Shown: in pieces, positions 52,297-59,072 of the stretch | How positions within the stretch are numbered: position 1 is the stretch's first letter | Layout: each line of letters starts with the position of its first letter | Source: Pseudofrankia coriaricola | Lineage (GTDB): Bacteria; Actinomycetota; Actinomycetes; Frankiales; Frankiaceae | DNA length: 59,072 bases | Assembly (NCBI RefSeq): GCF_001854805.1 | Contig: NZ_MBLO01000259.1 | Location: 210,789-269,860 of the forward strand | Reading direction: 5' to 3' | Notes under the pieces: generated by a model | The model's input: the letters and a program-made list of their open reading frames with translations, nothing else | Databases searched by the model: none | Told to the model about the DNA's origin: nothing | Program-made: the position numbers and the translations under genes

Positions 52297-53795
52297 GACA
52301 CGCCCACGGCGAGCGGCAGCGCACCCACGTTGAAGCCCTGGTCCTGCTCGCCGACGAGGCGCACCATCTCCAGCCGGCTGCGCGAGGCCAGCGTCTCGGC
52401 CTCGCCGCAGGCGTCCGCGAGGCCATCGAGGTCGTCGGCGGAGACCGTCACGAAGCCGTGGAACCGGAAGGCGCCGAAGCCGGCGATCAGTTCCTGCTCG
52501 CGTCGCTCCACCTCGTCCGCCTCGGTCATGTCGCGCTGCGTCGTCACCTTGCCGAACTTGTCCCGCATCTCCTGCTCTCCCAGGTGCGTCATCCGGCGCC
52601 GGTTCACCGCCCGCTCGGCCTTGCGGCCCGGCAACGGCTCTACCACCAGCGACACGGTCCGCCGGCAGGTCGTCTCCATCAGCAGCGGGGCGAGGAACGC
52701 CGCCGGCGACGACACCCGTGGCCAGCCGTTGATCCAGTAAGTGGTGTGGAAACCGGAGTCTGTGCGGTAGTGGTCCCAGGCGGCGACCGCGCGCACGGGA
52801 CCGGCGACCGCGGGGTCGATCCCCGACGGCAGGCCCTTCAGACCGCCGGCCAGGTCGTTCGTGGCGCCGCCGCGCGCGTCGATCATGTCGACCGAGTACG
52901 GGTCGTAGGTGGTGCGGATGACCGCCGCCAGCGCCCGTGGCGGCAGCCAGCCGACCGTGCTGATCTGCGCCCTGGCGAGCGCCGCCTCCATCGTGCGCAG
53001 CTCGCCTAGCAGCACCGCGCAGGCCGCCCGGTCGCCGCCGCCGGCCCGCTGGATCGCCCTGCGGGCGTCGCGGGTGCGCAGCTGGAACGACAGGTAGGTC
53101 TCGTGGCGCTGGGCCACCGGGCCGGCCGCGTCGATGATCTCCTGGTAAGCCTCCGCCGCCCAGGAGTCGTCGTGGTGGCCCCGTACCCGCCAGTGCCGCT
53201 GCAGCGCGTCGCCCGAATCCGGCAGCGTCCGCTCCAGCCACTGGATGCGCGCGAGCCGGCCGCCGCCGGAGGTGAGCCCGGCGAGCAGCTCGCCCCAGGC
53301 GTCCACCCTGGCCTGCTGGTCGCCGGATTCCAGCAGCGCGAACTGGCTGCCCTGGACCTGCAGGACGGCGGTGTAGGTCTGTTTCTTGGTGTCCTTGACG
53401 ACGGCGACGTAGCGTCCGTTGCCCACCGGCACCGACAGCATGACCAGGCTGGAAAGCGGGCCTGGCAGAACGGTCCTGGTGATCTGGTCCTCGTCCGGCC
53501 CGAGCCGGAACACTCCCCCGCGGAACAACGTCTCGCCCGTCACCTTCTGCATCGTGTAGCCGAACAGAATCGGCACCCACTGATCGAGGTTACGGTCCTC
53601 GACCCGGACGAACGCGATGAAGCCCAGGGCCACCGCGACCAGCACCCAGGCCGGTGCGAGCAGCAACGGCGAGCGCAGCGCGCCGAGCACGCAGACCATC
53701 ACCCCGACCATCAGGCCGAGCTGCGGCCAGCGCAGGCCGAGCAGGATCCCACCCCGTTCGAGCGGGCCGAACCGATAGCTGCGTTCCGCGACCAT
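52293..53795 (-). CDS. SCO6880-family membrane protein (type IV secretion-like apparatus)
   Basis: The 500-residue protein has two adjacent N-terminal transmembrane helices (GLMVGVMVCVLGALRSPLLL and APAWVLVAVALGFIAFV, about 27-63). A large cytoplasmic region follows that resembles the N-terminal half of VirB4 (TTYDPYSVDMIDARGG, TTYWINGWPRV, HLGEQEMRDKFGKVTTQRD, the last from the T4SS ATPase-associated domain). In Streptomyces and other actinobacteria this family occurs beside the VirB4-like ATPase, apparently as its separated N-terminal/VirB3-like partner. ATG 53795 has AGGGG upstream; a pair of 15-base direct repeats lies directly before it. Its coupling to the VirB4-like gene by ATGA overlap supports a complex. 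Gap 53796-54026 has no gene. Confidence 0.85.
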   Translation of the reverse strand: MVAERSYRFGPLERGGILLGLRWPQLGLMVGVMVCVLGALRSPLLLAPAWVLVAVALGFIAFVRVEDRNLDQWVPILFGYTMQKVTGETLFRGGVFRLGPDEDQITRTVLPGPLSSLVMLSVPVGNGRYVAVVKDTKKQTYTAVLQVQGSQFALLESGDQQARVDAWGELLAGLTSGGGRLARIQWLERTLPDSGDALQRHWRVRGHHDDSWAAEAYQEIIDAAGPVAQRHETYLSFQLRTRDARRAIQRAGGGDRAACAVLLGELRTMEAALARAQISTVGWLPPRALAAVIRTTYDPYSVDMIDARGGATNDLAGGLKGLPSGIDPAVAGPVRAVAAWDHYRTDSGFHTTYWINGWPRVSSPAAFLAPLLMETTCRRTVSLVVEPLPGRKAERAVNRRRMTHLGEQEMRDKFGKVTTQRDMTEADEVERREQELIAGFGAFRFHGFVTVSADDLDGLADACGEAETLASRSRLEMVRLVGEQDQGFNVGALPLAVGVS

Positions 53796-53801
53796 GACCC
53801 C

Positions 53802-53835
53802 TGTCTTTACTCCAACGCGACGTCTCTATTCCAAC
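53802..53835 (-). promoter_or_regulatory. Direct repeats before the SCO6880-like gene (possible operator)
   Basis: On the minus strand GTTGGAATAGAGACG and GTTGGAGTAAAGACA (12 of 15 identical) stand 19 bases apart, about two helical turns, in AT-richer DNA only 6-40 bases before ATG 53795. They could bind a regulator. No sigma-factor consensus was assigned. Confidence 0.4.
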
Positions 53836-54026
53836 GTGATCACGGGAAAATATCTCTGCTAGAACAACAGTGGCCCGTGGCCGTTCAGCTCTCCTGGGTC
53901 ATCGGGTCGCGGCCGTGCCCCGGCAGCCTGTCACGCCGGCAGCCGGCCGACCGGCCGCTGCCAGGCGGACGCCCGCCTGGTAGCGGCCGGCGGACTGGCA
54001 TCCAGAACGGCCGGCGGGCCAGCCGC

Positions 54027-55385
54027 TCAACCGCCACGCGTGGAGCCGCCGGGGACTCTGGCCCGTGCGGGCTGCGTCACCGGGCGCGCGGCGCCCGCAC
54101 TGTGTGACGTGCTGGTGGCCGGTGCCGTTGTGCGCGCCGCGCCCACCCGGGGCTGTGCCGGTGGCAGCGCCGCGGCCGCCGTGCGGGCGCGGCCCCGGAC
54201 GGCGCTGGTGCCGGCGCCGACACCAGCGGCGCTACCCGCGGCCGAGGCGATGGCCGGGCGTCCCACCCGCGGACCGGCGGCCACGCCGGGCCGCGCGGCG
54301 CCGGGCCGCGAGCCGGGACGGGCCGGTCGGACCGACGGCTGGCCGAGACCGCCGGTAGCGGAGGTGCCGGCACCGGCCGGCAGCGCCGCACCCGCACCGC
54401 CGAGCATGCCGCGATTGCGGGTCTGCATCCGGGCGCCGATGCCGCGGAAGGTGTCTCGGGATGTGGAGCCGAGCAGCGCGCCCGCGCCCTGGCCGAAGGA
54501 CGCCATGCTGCGCCGGCCGGCGCTGCCGACCGCGCGCATCAGCTGAACGTCGGCAAACCCGAACAACTGCAGCAACAGGAACGGCGAGAACACCGCGGCG
54601 ATCATCACGACTACGCCGCTGAGGATGTTCAGCGTCTGATCGGCCGCCGAGCCCGTGCTCTCGCTGGCCATCCCGGCGCCGAGCGTGAAGATCGCGTAGA
54701 TCACCGGCTTGGCGAACACGAGCGCGACAAGGATCTCGGTGGCCCGTTTCATCCAGGCACTGGTCGACATCGCGGACTGCCCGGCGAGGTAGATCGGGAT
54801 GAACACCGCCATGGCGATGATCACGACTTTCCGGATGTAAAGCACCACGAAGAGCGCGAACGAGAACAGCGCGACCAGCAGCGAGAGCACCATGTCGAGC
54901 GCGAAGTTGCCCTGTTCCGGCAACGCCCGCAGCTGGCTGACGAGACTCGCGCCCAAGGGCTGTCCATCGCCGAACGCGTCGGCGACACCGTCGGACGCGG
55001 TGAGCACCATCTGCAGCAGGGTCAGCGCGACGAACGAGCCGAGAATCGCCGTGCCGGTGGACGCGAGTGCCCGCGCGAAGATGTGCGGGTCGCCGCGGAC
55101 CGCGCCGACGACGCACGAGCACAGGAACAGGCCGGTCACGATCAGGATCGAGACCCCGAAGACGATGTTGTAGTTCTCGACCACGTAGTCGGCCCGCAGG
55201 TCGACGGCCGTCTTCTGCGACGCGAAGCTGAACACCGACGACGACAGATCCGCCGCCATGTTGCAGAACGCCGTACCAACAGAATTGAGAAAACTATCCG
55301 CCGTGCCGGAGACTGCATCCTTAAATGGACCGAACGGATCGAACCCAATGGCGAGGGTTTGTGACTCTGACGGGCTCATAGTCAT
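54027..55385 (-). CDS. TrbL/VirB6-like polytopic membrane protein
   Basis: The 452-residue protein has about 6 transmembrane helices (about 75-290, for example IVFGVSILIVTGLFLCSCVV, LDMVLSLLVALFSFALFVVL, VVIIAMAVFIPIYLAGQSAM and ILSGVVVMIAAVFSPFLLLQ). A roughly 150-residue Ala/Pro/Arg/Gly-rich cytoplasmic tail follows. This layout is that of TrbL/VirB6-type channel proteins of conjugative and other type IV systems in actinobacteria. It has an amphipathic N-terminal region before the first helix. ATG 55385 overlaps the previous stop by 4 bases (ATGA); ATG 55379 is close and also possible. It would form the inner-membrane channel with the SCO6880-like and VirB4-like proteins. Confidence 0.82.
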   Translation of the reverse strand: MTMSPSESQTLAIGFDPFGPFKDAVSGTADSFLNSVGTAFCNMAADLSSSVFSFASQKTAVDLRADYVVENYNIVFGVSILIVTGLFLCSCVVGAVRGDPHIFARALASTGTAILGSFVALTLLQMVLTASDGVADAFGDGQPLGASLVSQLRALPEQGNFALDMVLSLLVALFSFALFVVLYIRKVVIIAMAVFIPIYLAGQSAMSTSAWMKRATEILVALVFAKPVIYAIFTLGAGMASESTGSAADQTLNILSGVVVMIAAVFSPFLLLQLFGFADVQLMRAVGSAGRRSMASFGQGAGALLGSTSRDTFRGIGARMQTRNRGMLGGAGAALPAGAGTSATGGLGQPSVRPARPGSRPGAARPGVAAGPRVGRPAIASAAGSAAGVGAGTSAVRGRARTAAAALPPAQPRVGAARTTAPATSTSHSAGAARPVTQPARARVPGGSTRGG

Positions 55386-56170
55386 GTCGAAGGACCCCCG
55401 ATGTAAGAAAACCGTCGGAAATTTTCGCCCGGCCTTTGGGTAATTGTTGGACCTCCCGGACCGTCAACGGCCGCTGAGAGCCTCCAATCCCCGTTCTCCC
55501 AGCGCACGGTGCAGTCGTCAGAGCCCCAAAATTCTTGTGGCGCGCTCGCCTGATCAGCGTTGCCGTATATTCCAATCCCGCCGACCGACCAGATGGATAT
55601 TGTTGCGGAATCGCGCGAGGACGTCTTGGTGCTAAATCCAACTACCCGAAGATTGAAATTCAAACTGGGGTCGGTAATCGAGTTCGCGCCCGCAGCTTTT
55701 ATGTTGTCTTGATCTGATTTAATTATGCGATCGCTCACTTGTTTTCCAGTGTCGCCTGTTGCAATCGAGTTCAACACTGGTCGGATGCGCGAGGGCTCAC
55801 GGTTGCGCACATCGCTGTACGCCGAGACGTAGTTGCCGCAGGCGCTGATGGCGCCGGCCTCGGTGTGGGGATAGCCGACTGGGATACCGAACTCGTTGAC
55901 TCGGCTCGGCGTGCCTGGCAGGGCGCCGGCCGGTTCAGCGGTATGGTCCACGCCGGCAGAGGTCGGCGACGGCACCACGGCCACGGTGGCCGTGGCGGGT
56001 GGCAGGGAGGCGGGACGGGTGCTGGCTCCCAAGGGCTGGTGGTTGTCGCCCGGCGTCGAGTGCCGGCCGAGAAGCACCCCCACCGGGAGCGCGACGGCGG
56101 TCGTCAGAACCATCGTCGCGACAATCACCAGGGCCAGTCGCCTGGTTGCCCACTCAGTGACGTCGGCCAA
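55382..56170 (-). CDS. Membrane-anchored extracellular protein of unknown function (secretion operon)
   Basis: The 262-residue protein has one N-terminal helix (LALVIVATMVLTTAVALPVG, about 12-32), a Thr/Pro-rich stalk (about 40-95) and a globular outside domain (about 100-262). The domain contains GAISACGNYVSAYSDVRNRE and WGSDDCTVRWENGDWRL, with two cysteines that may bond. This resembles small NTF2-like domain proteins of actinobacterial secretion loci, but no firm family is assigned. TTG 56170 has GGGGGAG six bases upstream and a clear match to the operon direction. The coding DNA of the outer domain (about 55400-55830) is markedly less GC-rich than its neighbours, suggesting more recent acquisition of that part. 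Confidence 0.75.
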   Translation of the reverse strand: MADVTEWATRRLALVIVATMVLTTAVALPVGVLLGRHSTPGDNHQPLGASTRPASLPPATATVAVVPSPTSAGVDHTAEPAGALPGTPSRVNEFGIPVGYPHTEAGAISACGNYVSAYSDVRNREPSRIRPVLNSIATGDTGKQVSDRIIKSDQDNIKAAGANSITDPSLNFNLRVVGFSTKTSSRDSATISIWSVGGIGIYGNADQASAPQEFWGSDDCTVRWENGDWRLSAAVDGPGGPTITQRPGENFRRFSYIGGPST

Positions 56171-56239
56171 CGCACACTCCCCCTCCCCATCGGCAGGGCC
56201 ATCATCCCAATACCGGCCCGCCGGTACCTGGAGAACATC

Positions 56240-56662
56240 TCAGGAGTATGCGGAAGGTTCGCCGTGGACCACGGTGGCGCTGTCCACCACCTGGACGACG
56301 GCCGGCGGGCGCTGGCCGTCGGTGCTCCCAGTCTGAGGAGTCCCGGCGGAGGCCGAGCTGCCGGTCGCGAGGAAGAAGTTGACCAGCACCGCGGCGATGC
56401 CGACGAGGAATGCCAGCCCACAGCCGGCGAGCACCCCGCTCTTGCCGACGGACGAGGCCCGGTCCAGGCCCATCCGGTCACCAAGCGCCCAGGCGATGCC
56501 GCCGAGCAGAATCGAGGCGACCGCCGCGATGGCCGCATAGGCCGCGAGGCCGTTGACCAGGTCTTTCAGGGCGTTGATGCCGGGCGCCTTCGTCGGATCC
56601 GGCGAGACTTGAACCGCCACGAGCAGCACTGCCGCCCGCGCGGACGCGGCTTCGGCGATCAT
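56240..56662 (-). CDS. Small two-helix membrane protein, DUF6112-like (VirB2/TrbC-like position)
   Basis: The 140-residue protein has an N-terminal hydrophilic start, then two transmembrane helices (LAAYAAIAAVASILLGGIAW, about 40-60; GVLAGCGLAFLVGIAAVLVN, about 76-96) separated by a short basic loop, and a polar tail. Size, topology and position match DUF6112 proteins in actinobacterial type IV-like loci, which may be the pilin/TrbC-like subunit; that role is inference. ATG 56662 is chosen over TTG 56665 because AGGAAGG lies seven bases before it. The gene is 52 bases downstream of the MinD-like gene and 69 bases before the anchored-protein gene, so cotranscription is likely. Confidence 0.72.
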   Translation of the reverse strand: MIAEAASARAAVLLVAVQVSPDPTKAPGINALKDLVNGLAAYAAIAAVASILLGGIAWALGDRMGLDRASSVGKSGVLAGCGLAFLVGIAAVLVNFFLATGSSASAGTPQTGSTDGQRPPAVVQVVDSATVVHGEPSAYS

Positions 56663-56714
56663 CAAGGGTCCTTCCTGCGGGCACTGCGCCCCAATGGACC
56701 GCAGGTCTGGCGAA

Positions 56715-58607
56715 TCATACGACGGGCGTCCGCAGCGTTTCCGGAGTGCTCCCCCGAGTCGCGTCGTGGGTCGTTGCGCCCGCCTTGGTTGATTCCTCGG
56801 CCGCCAGTCTGACTAGCCGTTCGACCACCGCGGCCCCGAGATGCAGGTAAGACCGCCGGGTGCTGGCGCGCAGCCGGGGAATGCGTACCGGCGCACGCCG
56901 GCTCGGGTCGAGCCGGCTCTCGTAGGGGATCCGGACCAGAGTGTCCACATGCCTGGTCAGCCGGCCGGCGGCTGCTCTGGTGCGCGGCGACCAGCGGCCC
57001 CGCCGCGGCGAGACCACCGCGACGATCACTGGAGGCCTCCGCCCCTGCGCGTCGACCGGGAGCAGCGGCGCCGCGGGGTCGCGCAGCGCCGCCGCGGTCC
57101 GGTCAAGGTCGGCCGGCGCCGCGAGGCTCACGACGACGATCAGGTCGCTCGCCCGCAGCGCCGTCGGGGAGAGCGGCGCCTCGACGGGCGCGTCCACCAG
57201 CACCAGTGGGTAGGCGCGGGTGAGGTGGCTGAGAGCGGTCCGCAGCATCCCCGGTGTGACGGTGTCGTCCGCGGGGACCACCACGCCGGGGCCGCCACTG
57301 GTGGCCCCCTCGCCGCGGCAGAGCGGCACGACCTCGAGCTCGGGGGTGCCGGGCCGGGCCGGGTCGCCGATCAGCTCGCGCAGGGCGCCGGACGCGCCGC
57401 CCCGGCGGCGGGCGATGTCGGCCACGGTGACGTCGCCGGGGAGCCCCACCCGGGAGCACAACGGGTCGCCGCGTGGCTCGTCCGGGTCCTCGTCCGGCCA
57501 GGTCCGTGGGCGCAGGTCCACGGCGAGTACCGATTCGCCGCGCGCCCCGGTGAGCACCAGGCCGAGGATGCCCACCAGCGTGGTCGCACCGGAGTAGGGG
57601 AACGCGGATGTGACCCCGATCCGCCACGACCCCGGCAGCTCGGCGGCGGCCCGGTCGGCCAGCGACTCGCGCAGCGGGATCTCGTCCCACGGCGCGGAAC
57701 CGTAATCGTCGCCGTAGTAGTCCTCGTCCCGGTCCCAGGCGTCGTCCGCGGGCACGGCGGGCGGCAGGCCGCCCGAGGGCCGGCGGGCGGCGGCCGACCG
57801 GTCGGGGACGGCGGGCAGTCGCCCGCCCGCGGGGCTGCCCGTCGGCTCGCCGGGCCGGGCGGACCTCGCCTCGGCGCCGCTCGGAACCGCTGCCGCCTCG
57901 CCCGTGCCGCCTGCCTGGGGCGGCGCGGTGGGCCGTGGCTTGGCCGTGGGCGGCTGGGCCGCCGGCCGGCCACTGGCCATCGGCGGCGCCGACGGTGCTG
58001 GCGGTGCTGGACGCGAGAACGTGGGCGCTTCGGAGGGCGGCGGCATCGAGGGCGGCGGCGTGACTACTGGCCGATGCCTGGGCGGCACCTTCCAGTCGTC
58101 TGGGGCTGGTTCCGCCGGTTCCGAGTCGCGTGGCGCGGCCACGTACGGGGTTGCCGGCAGCCAGCTTGTGCGCGCCCGAGGCGGCTCCTCGGTTGGCTCC
58201 GGCCTCGACCGCCTCGTCCCGGCGCCCGCCGGGGCGACCGTGGGCGGAGGCGCCATCGGCGGCGGGACCGGCTGGGTCGTCATGTCCGAGGGAGCGGGCT
58301 CCGATAGCCCCGGTTCCCGCCATGCCGCGCTCGGGGGCAGGGGGACCGTCGGGCGGTCGTCGAGGTGGAACGCCTCGTCGCCGTGAGGCGAGGCCGGTTC
58401 CGGGGGGCTACCAGCTCGGCCGCGCCGGTGGCGGCGCCGGCCAGACCGGGAGGGGTGCGACGCGCTCGGGTCGTTGGCGTCACCGTGACGTAGATCACTT
58501 TTGCCCTCGCCGGCCGGTGGGGTCGTCGCGGAGAACTGTGCGCCGATGAGGGATACCGGTCGCGCGTCGCCTTCCTCGCCGTACGGTGTCGGTGGCACAT
58601 CGCTCAC
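56715..58607 (-). CDS. MinD/ParA-like (EspI/SIMIBI-type) protein with long Pro-rich N-terminus and degenerate P-loop
   Basis: The first 300 of 630 residues are Pro/Ala/Arg-rich and presumably disordered. A MinD/ParA-like fold follows (about 328-600): WRIGVTSAFPYSGATTLVGI occupies the P-loop position but lacks the lysines of a Walker A motif (SGATT for GKTT), while ESVLAVDLRPRTWP and YPLVLVDAPVEAPLSPTALR keep the other strands. It may therefore not hydrolyse ATP, or may bind it weakly. Similar proteins occur in ESX and type IV-like secretion loci of actinobacteria. GTG 58607 has GGAGG ten bases upstream. It is first of the six-gene operon, so its promoter lies in 58608-58760. Confidence 0.8.
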   Translation of the reverse strand: MSDVPPTPYGEEGDARPVSLIGAQFSATTPPAGEGKSDLRHGDANDPSASHPSRSGRRRHRRGRAGSPPEPASPHGDEAFHLDDRPTVPLPPSAAWREPGLSEPAPSDMTTQPVPPPMAPPPTVAPAGAGTRRSRPEPTEEPPRARTSWLPATPYVAAPRDSEPAEPAPDDWKVPPRHRPVVTPPPSMPPPSEAPTFSRPAPPAPSAPPMASGRPAAQPPTAKPRPTAPPQAGGTGEAAAVPSGAEARSARPGEPTGSPAGGRLPAVPDRSAAARRPSGGLPPAVPADDAWDRDEDYYGDDYGSAPWDEIPLRESLADRAAAELPGSWRIGVTSAFPYSGATTLVGILGLVLTGARGESVLAVDLRPRTWPDEDPDEPRGDPLCSRVGLPGDVTVADIARRRGGASGALRELIGDPARPGTPELEVVPLCRGEGATSGGPGVVVPADDTVTPGMLRTALSHLTRAYPLVLVDAPVEAPLSPTALRASDLIVVVSLAAPADLDRTAAALRDPAAPLLPVDAQGRRPPVIVAVVSPRRGRWSPRTRAAAGRLTRHVDTLVRIPYESRLDPSRRAPVRIPRLRASTRRSYLHLGAAVVERLVRLAAEESTKAGATTHDATRGSTPETLRTPVV

Positions 58608-58653
58608 GTGCCGTCGCCCTCCTGGCTGGTTCAGGCTCGTTGGCCCCGGTTGA

Positions 58654-58750
58654 TGTTACTTACTGTTACTTGATTCGGATCACCGTCGAATCGAGGTAAC
58701 CCGAGACGCTGAAGTATGACAAGCTCTGACAGAGCCTAACCATGGTTACC
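58654..58750. promoter_or_regulatory. GTTAC-containing repeat and palindrome cluster upstream of the secretion operon
   Basis: TGTTACTTAC (58654) and TGTTACTTGA (58664) are direct repeats 10 bases apart; GGTAAC (58695) and the 12-base palindrome TAACCATGGTTA (58737-58748) carry the same core. All lie in an AT-richer stretch 45-145 bases before the MinD-like start codon. The array looks like an operator for one regulator. A minus-strand TTGTCA at about 58717-58722 could be a -35, without a matching -10. Confidence 0.5.
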
Positions 58751-58930
58751 TAGGGTGGTGTACCGTCCGTAGCCGGTATTCGAGCCCGGAGTCGTCCGGG
58801 TAGACGGCGCATGGATGCGCCACCGTCGGCGACGAGGCCGGCGACCTCCTCTCCAGCGCGGCGGCCGAAGGAGGCGCGATCGTGCTCGTCACGGCACACG
58901 CTGCCCGAGGCGCCAGCGGAACTTGCCACC

Positions 58931-59072
58931 GTGACACCTTGGACGGCCCTCGGGAGCGCGAGGCTTCGCCATTGTCACGCACCCTTTGGCCTCTGACACC
59001 TGGACGGCCGCCGGGTGCGCGAGGCTTCGCCATCGTCGCGCACCCTTTGGCCTCTGACACCTGGACGGCCGC
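58931..59072. repeat. Tandem short hairpin repeat (period 61-62 bp), running out of the window
   Basis: Units begin at GACACC 58933, 58995 and 59056 (the last cut by the window end). Each contains GTGCGCGA pairing with TCGCGCAC (first unit slightly decayed) around GGCTTCGCCATCG, then CCTTTGGCCTCT. The hairpin, CAT in the loop and the CTTTGGCC tail are shared with the 50101-50232 units. The frames across it (58746-59060 minus, 58811-58996 plus) are repeat-derived and not called as genes. From 58751 to 58930 I see nothing else. Confidence 0.85.

Noticed and set aside
50233-53580. A single 1115-codon minus-strand protein
   Set aside because: Only the part from 52296 downwards is the VirB4-like protein. 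The upstream part is the wrong frame of the SCO6880-like gene, which is complete and overlaps by ATGA.
58746-59060. Genes in the last 300 bases
   Set aside because: Both candidate frames are built from the tandem hairpin repeat and lack ribosome sites.

Overview
The window is very GC-rich actinobacterial chromosome, most likely from Frankia or a close relative. This is judged from gene order, protein sequence style and a SigR-type promoter; there is no rRNA gene or other direct taxonomic marker. It begins inside parA, so it lies next to the chromosome origin side, although dnaA/oriC itself is not present.

Layout. (1) 1-19146: the conserved segregation and cell-wall block parA-parB / GNAT / two parS sites / cwlM / trxA-trxB / anti-sigma-sigM / pseudokinase / murJ / DUF6049 / NUDIX, then divergent pcnA (CCA-adding enzyme) and an MFS transporter. 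(2) 19542-24407: a solute-binding/VWA fusion protein, a DUF5318 zinc protein, and a PadR regulator followed by ino1 (inositol phosphate synthase). (3) 24821-36529: ponA (class A PBP), two membrane glycosyltransferases, then rpsF-ssb-rpsR-rplI and dnaB, with an unusually elaborate region in front of dnaB. In mycobacteria blocks 1 and 3 lie on opposite sides of dnaA; here, as I recall for Streptomyces, they are joined. (4) 36553-42567: a Ser/Thr kinase with a seven-repeat WD40 propeller, an ABM-domain protein, a membrane protein and ilvD. (5) 43146-48494: the ergothioneine operon egtABCD, with no egtE beside it. (6) 49300-58607: a NERD protein, then a six-gene minus-strand operon resembling a type IV secretion apparatus (MinD-like, DUF6112, anchored protein, VirB6/TrbL-like, SCO6880-like, VirB4-like). 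No relaxase or coupling protein is visible.

Themes. The genes of blocks 1 and 3 serve chromosome segregation, peptidoglycan synthesis (CwlM, MurJ and its pseudokinase, PonA), thiol redox balance and replication. Two kinds of dispersed repeat stand out. The first is a pair of 0.6-0.8 kb GC-rich elements, each sitting between convergent genes and inverted relative to one another. The second is a short hairpin repeat found in tandem on both sides of the secretion locus. Regulatory sites readable by eye include parS, a SigR promoter, a perfect SOS box and DnaA boxes before dnaB, an S6:S18-type leader before rpsF, and a double ATGT-N7-ACAT site before the PadR gene.

Limits: all calls come from reading the sequence and remembered family features; no alignment, profile search or folding program was run. 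No tRNA, rRNA, CRISPR array or transposase was found.
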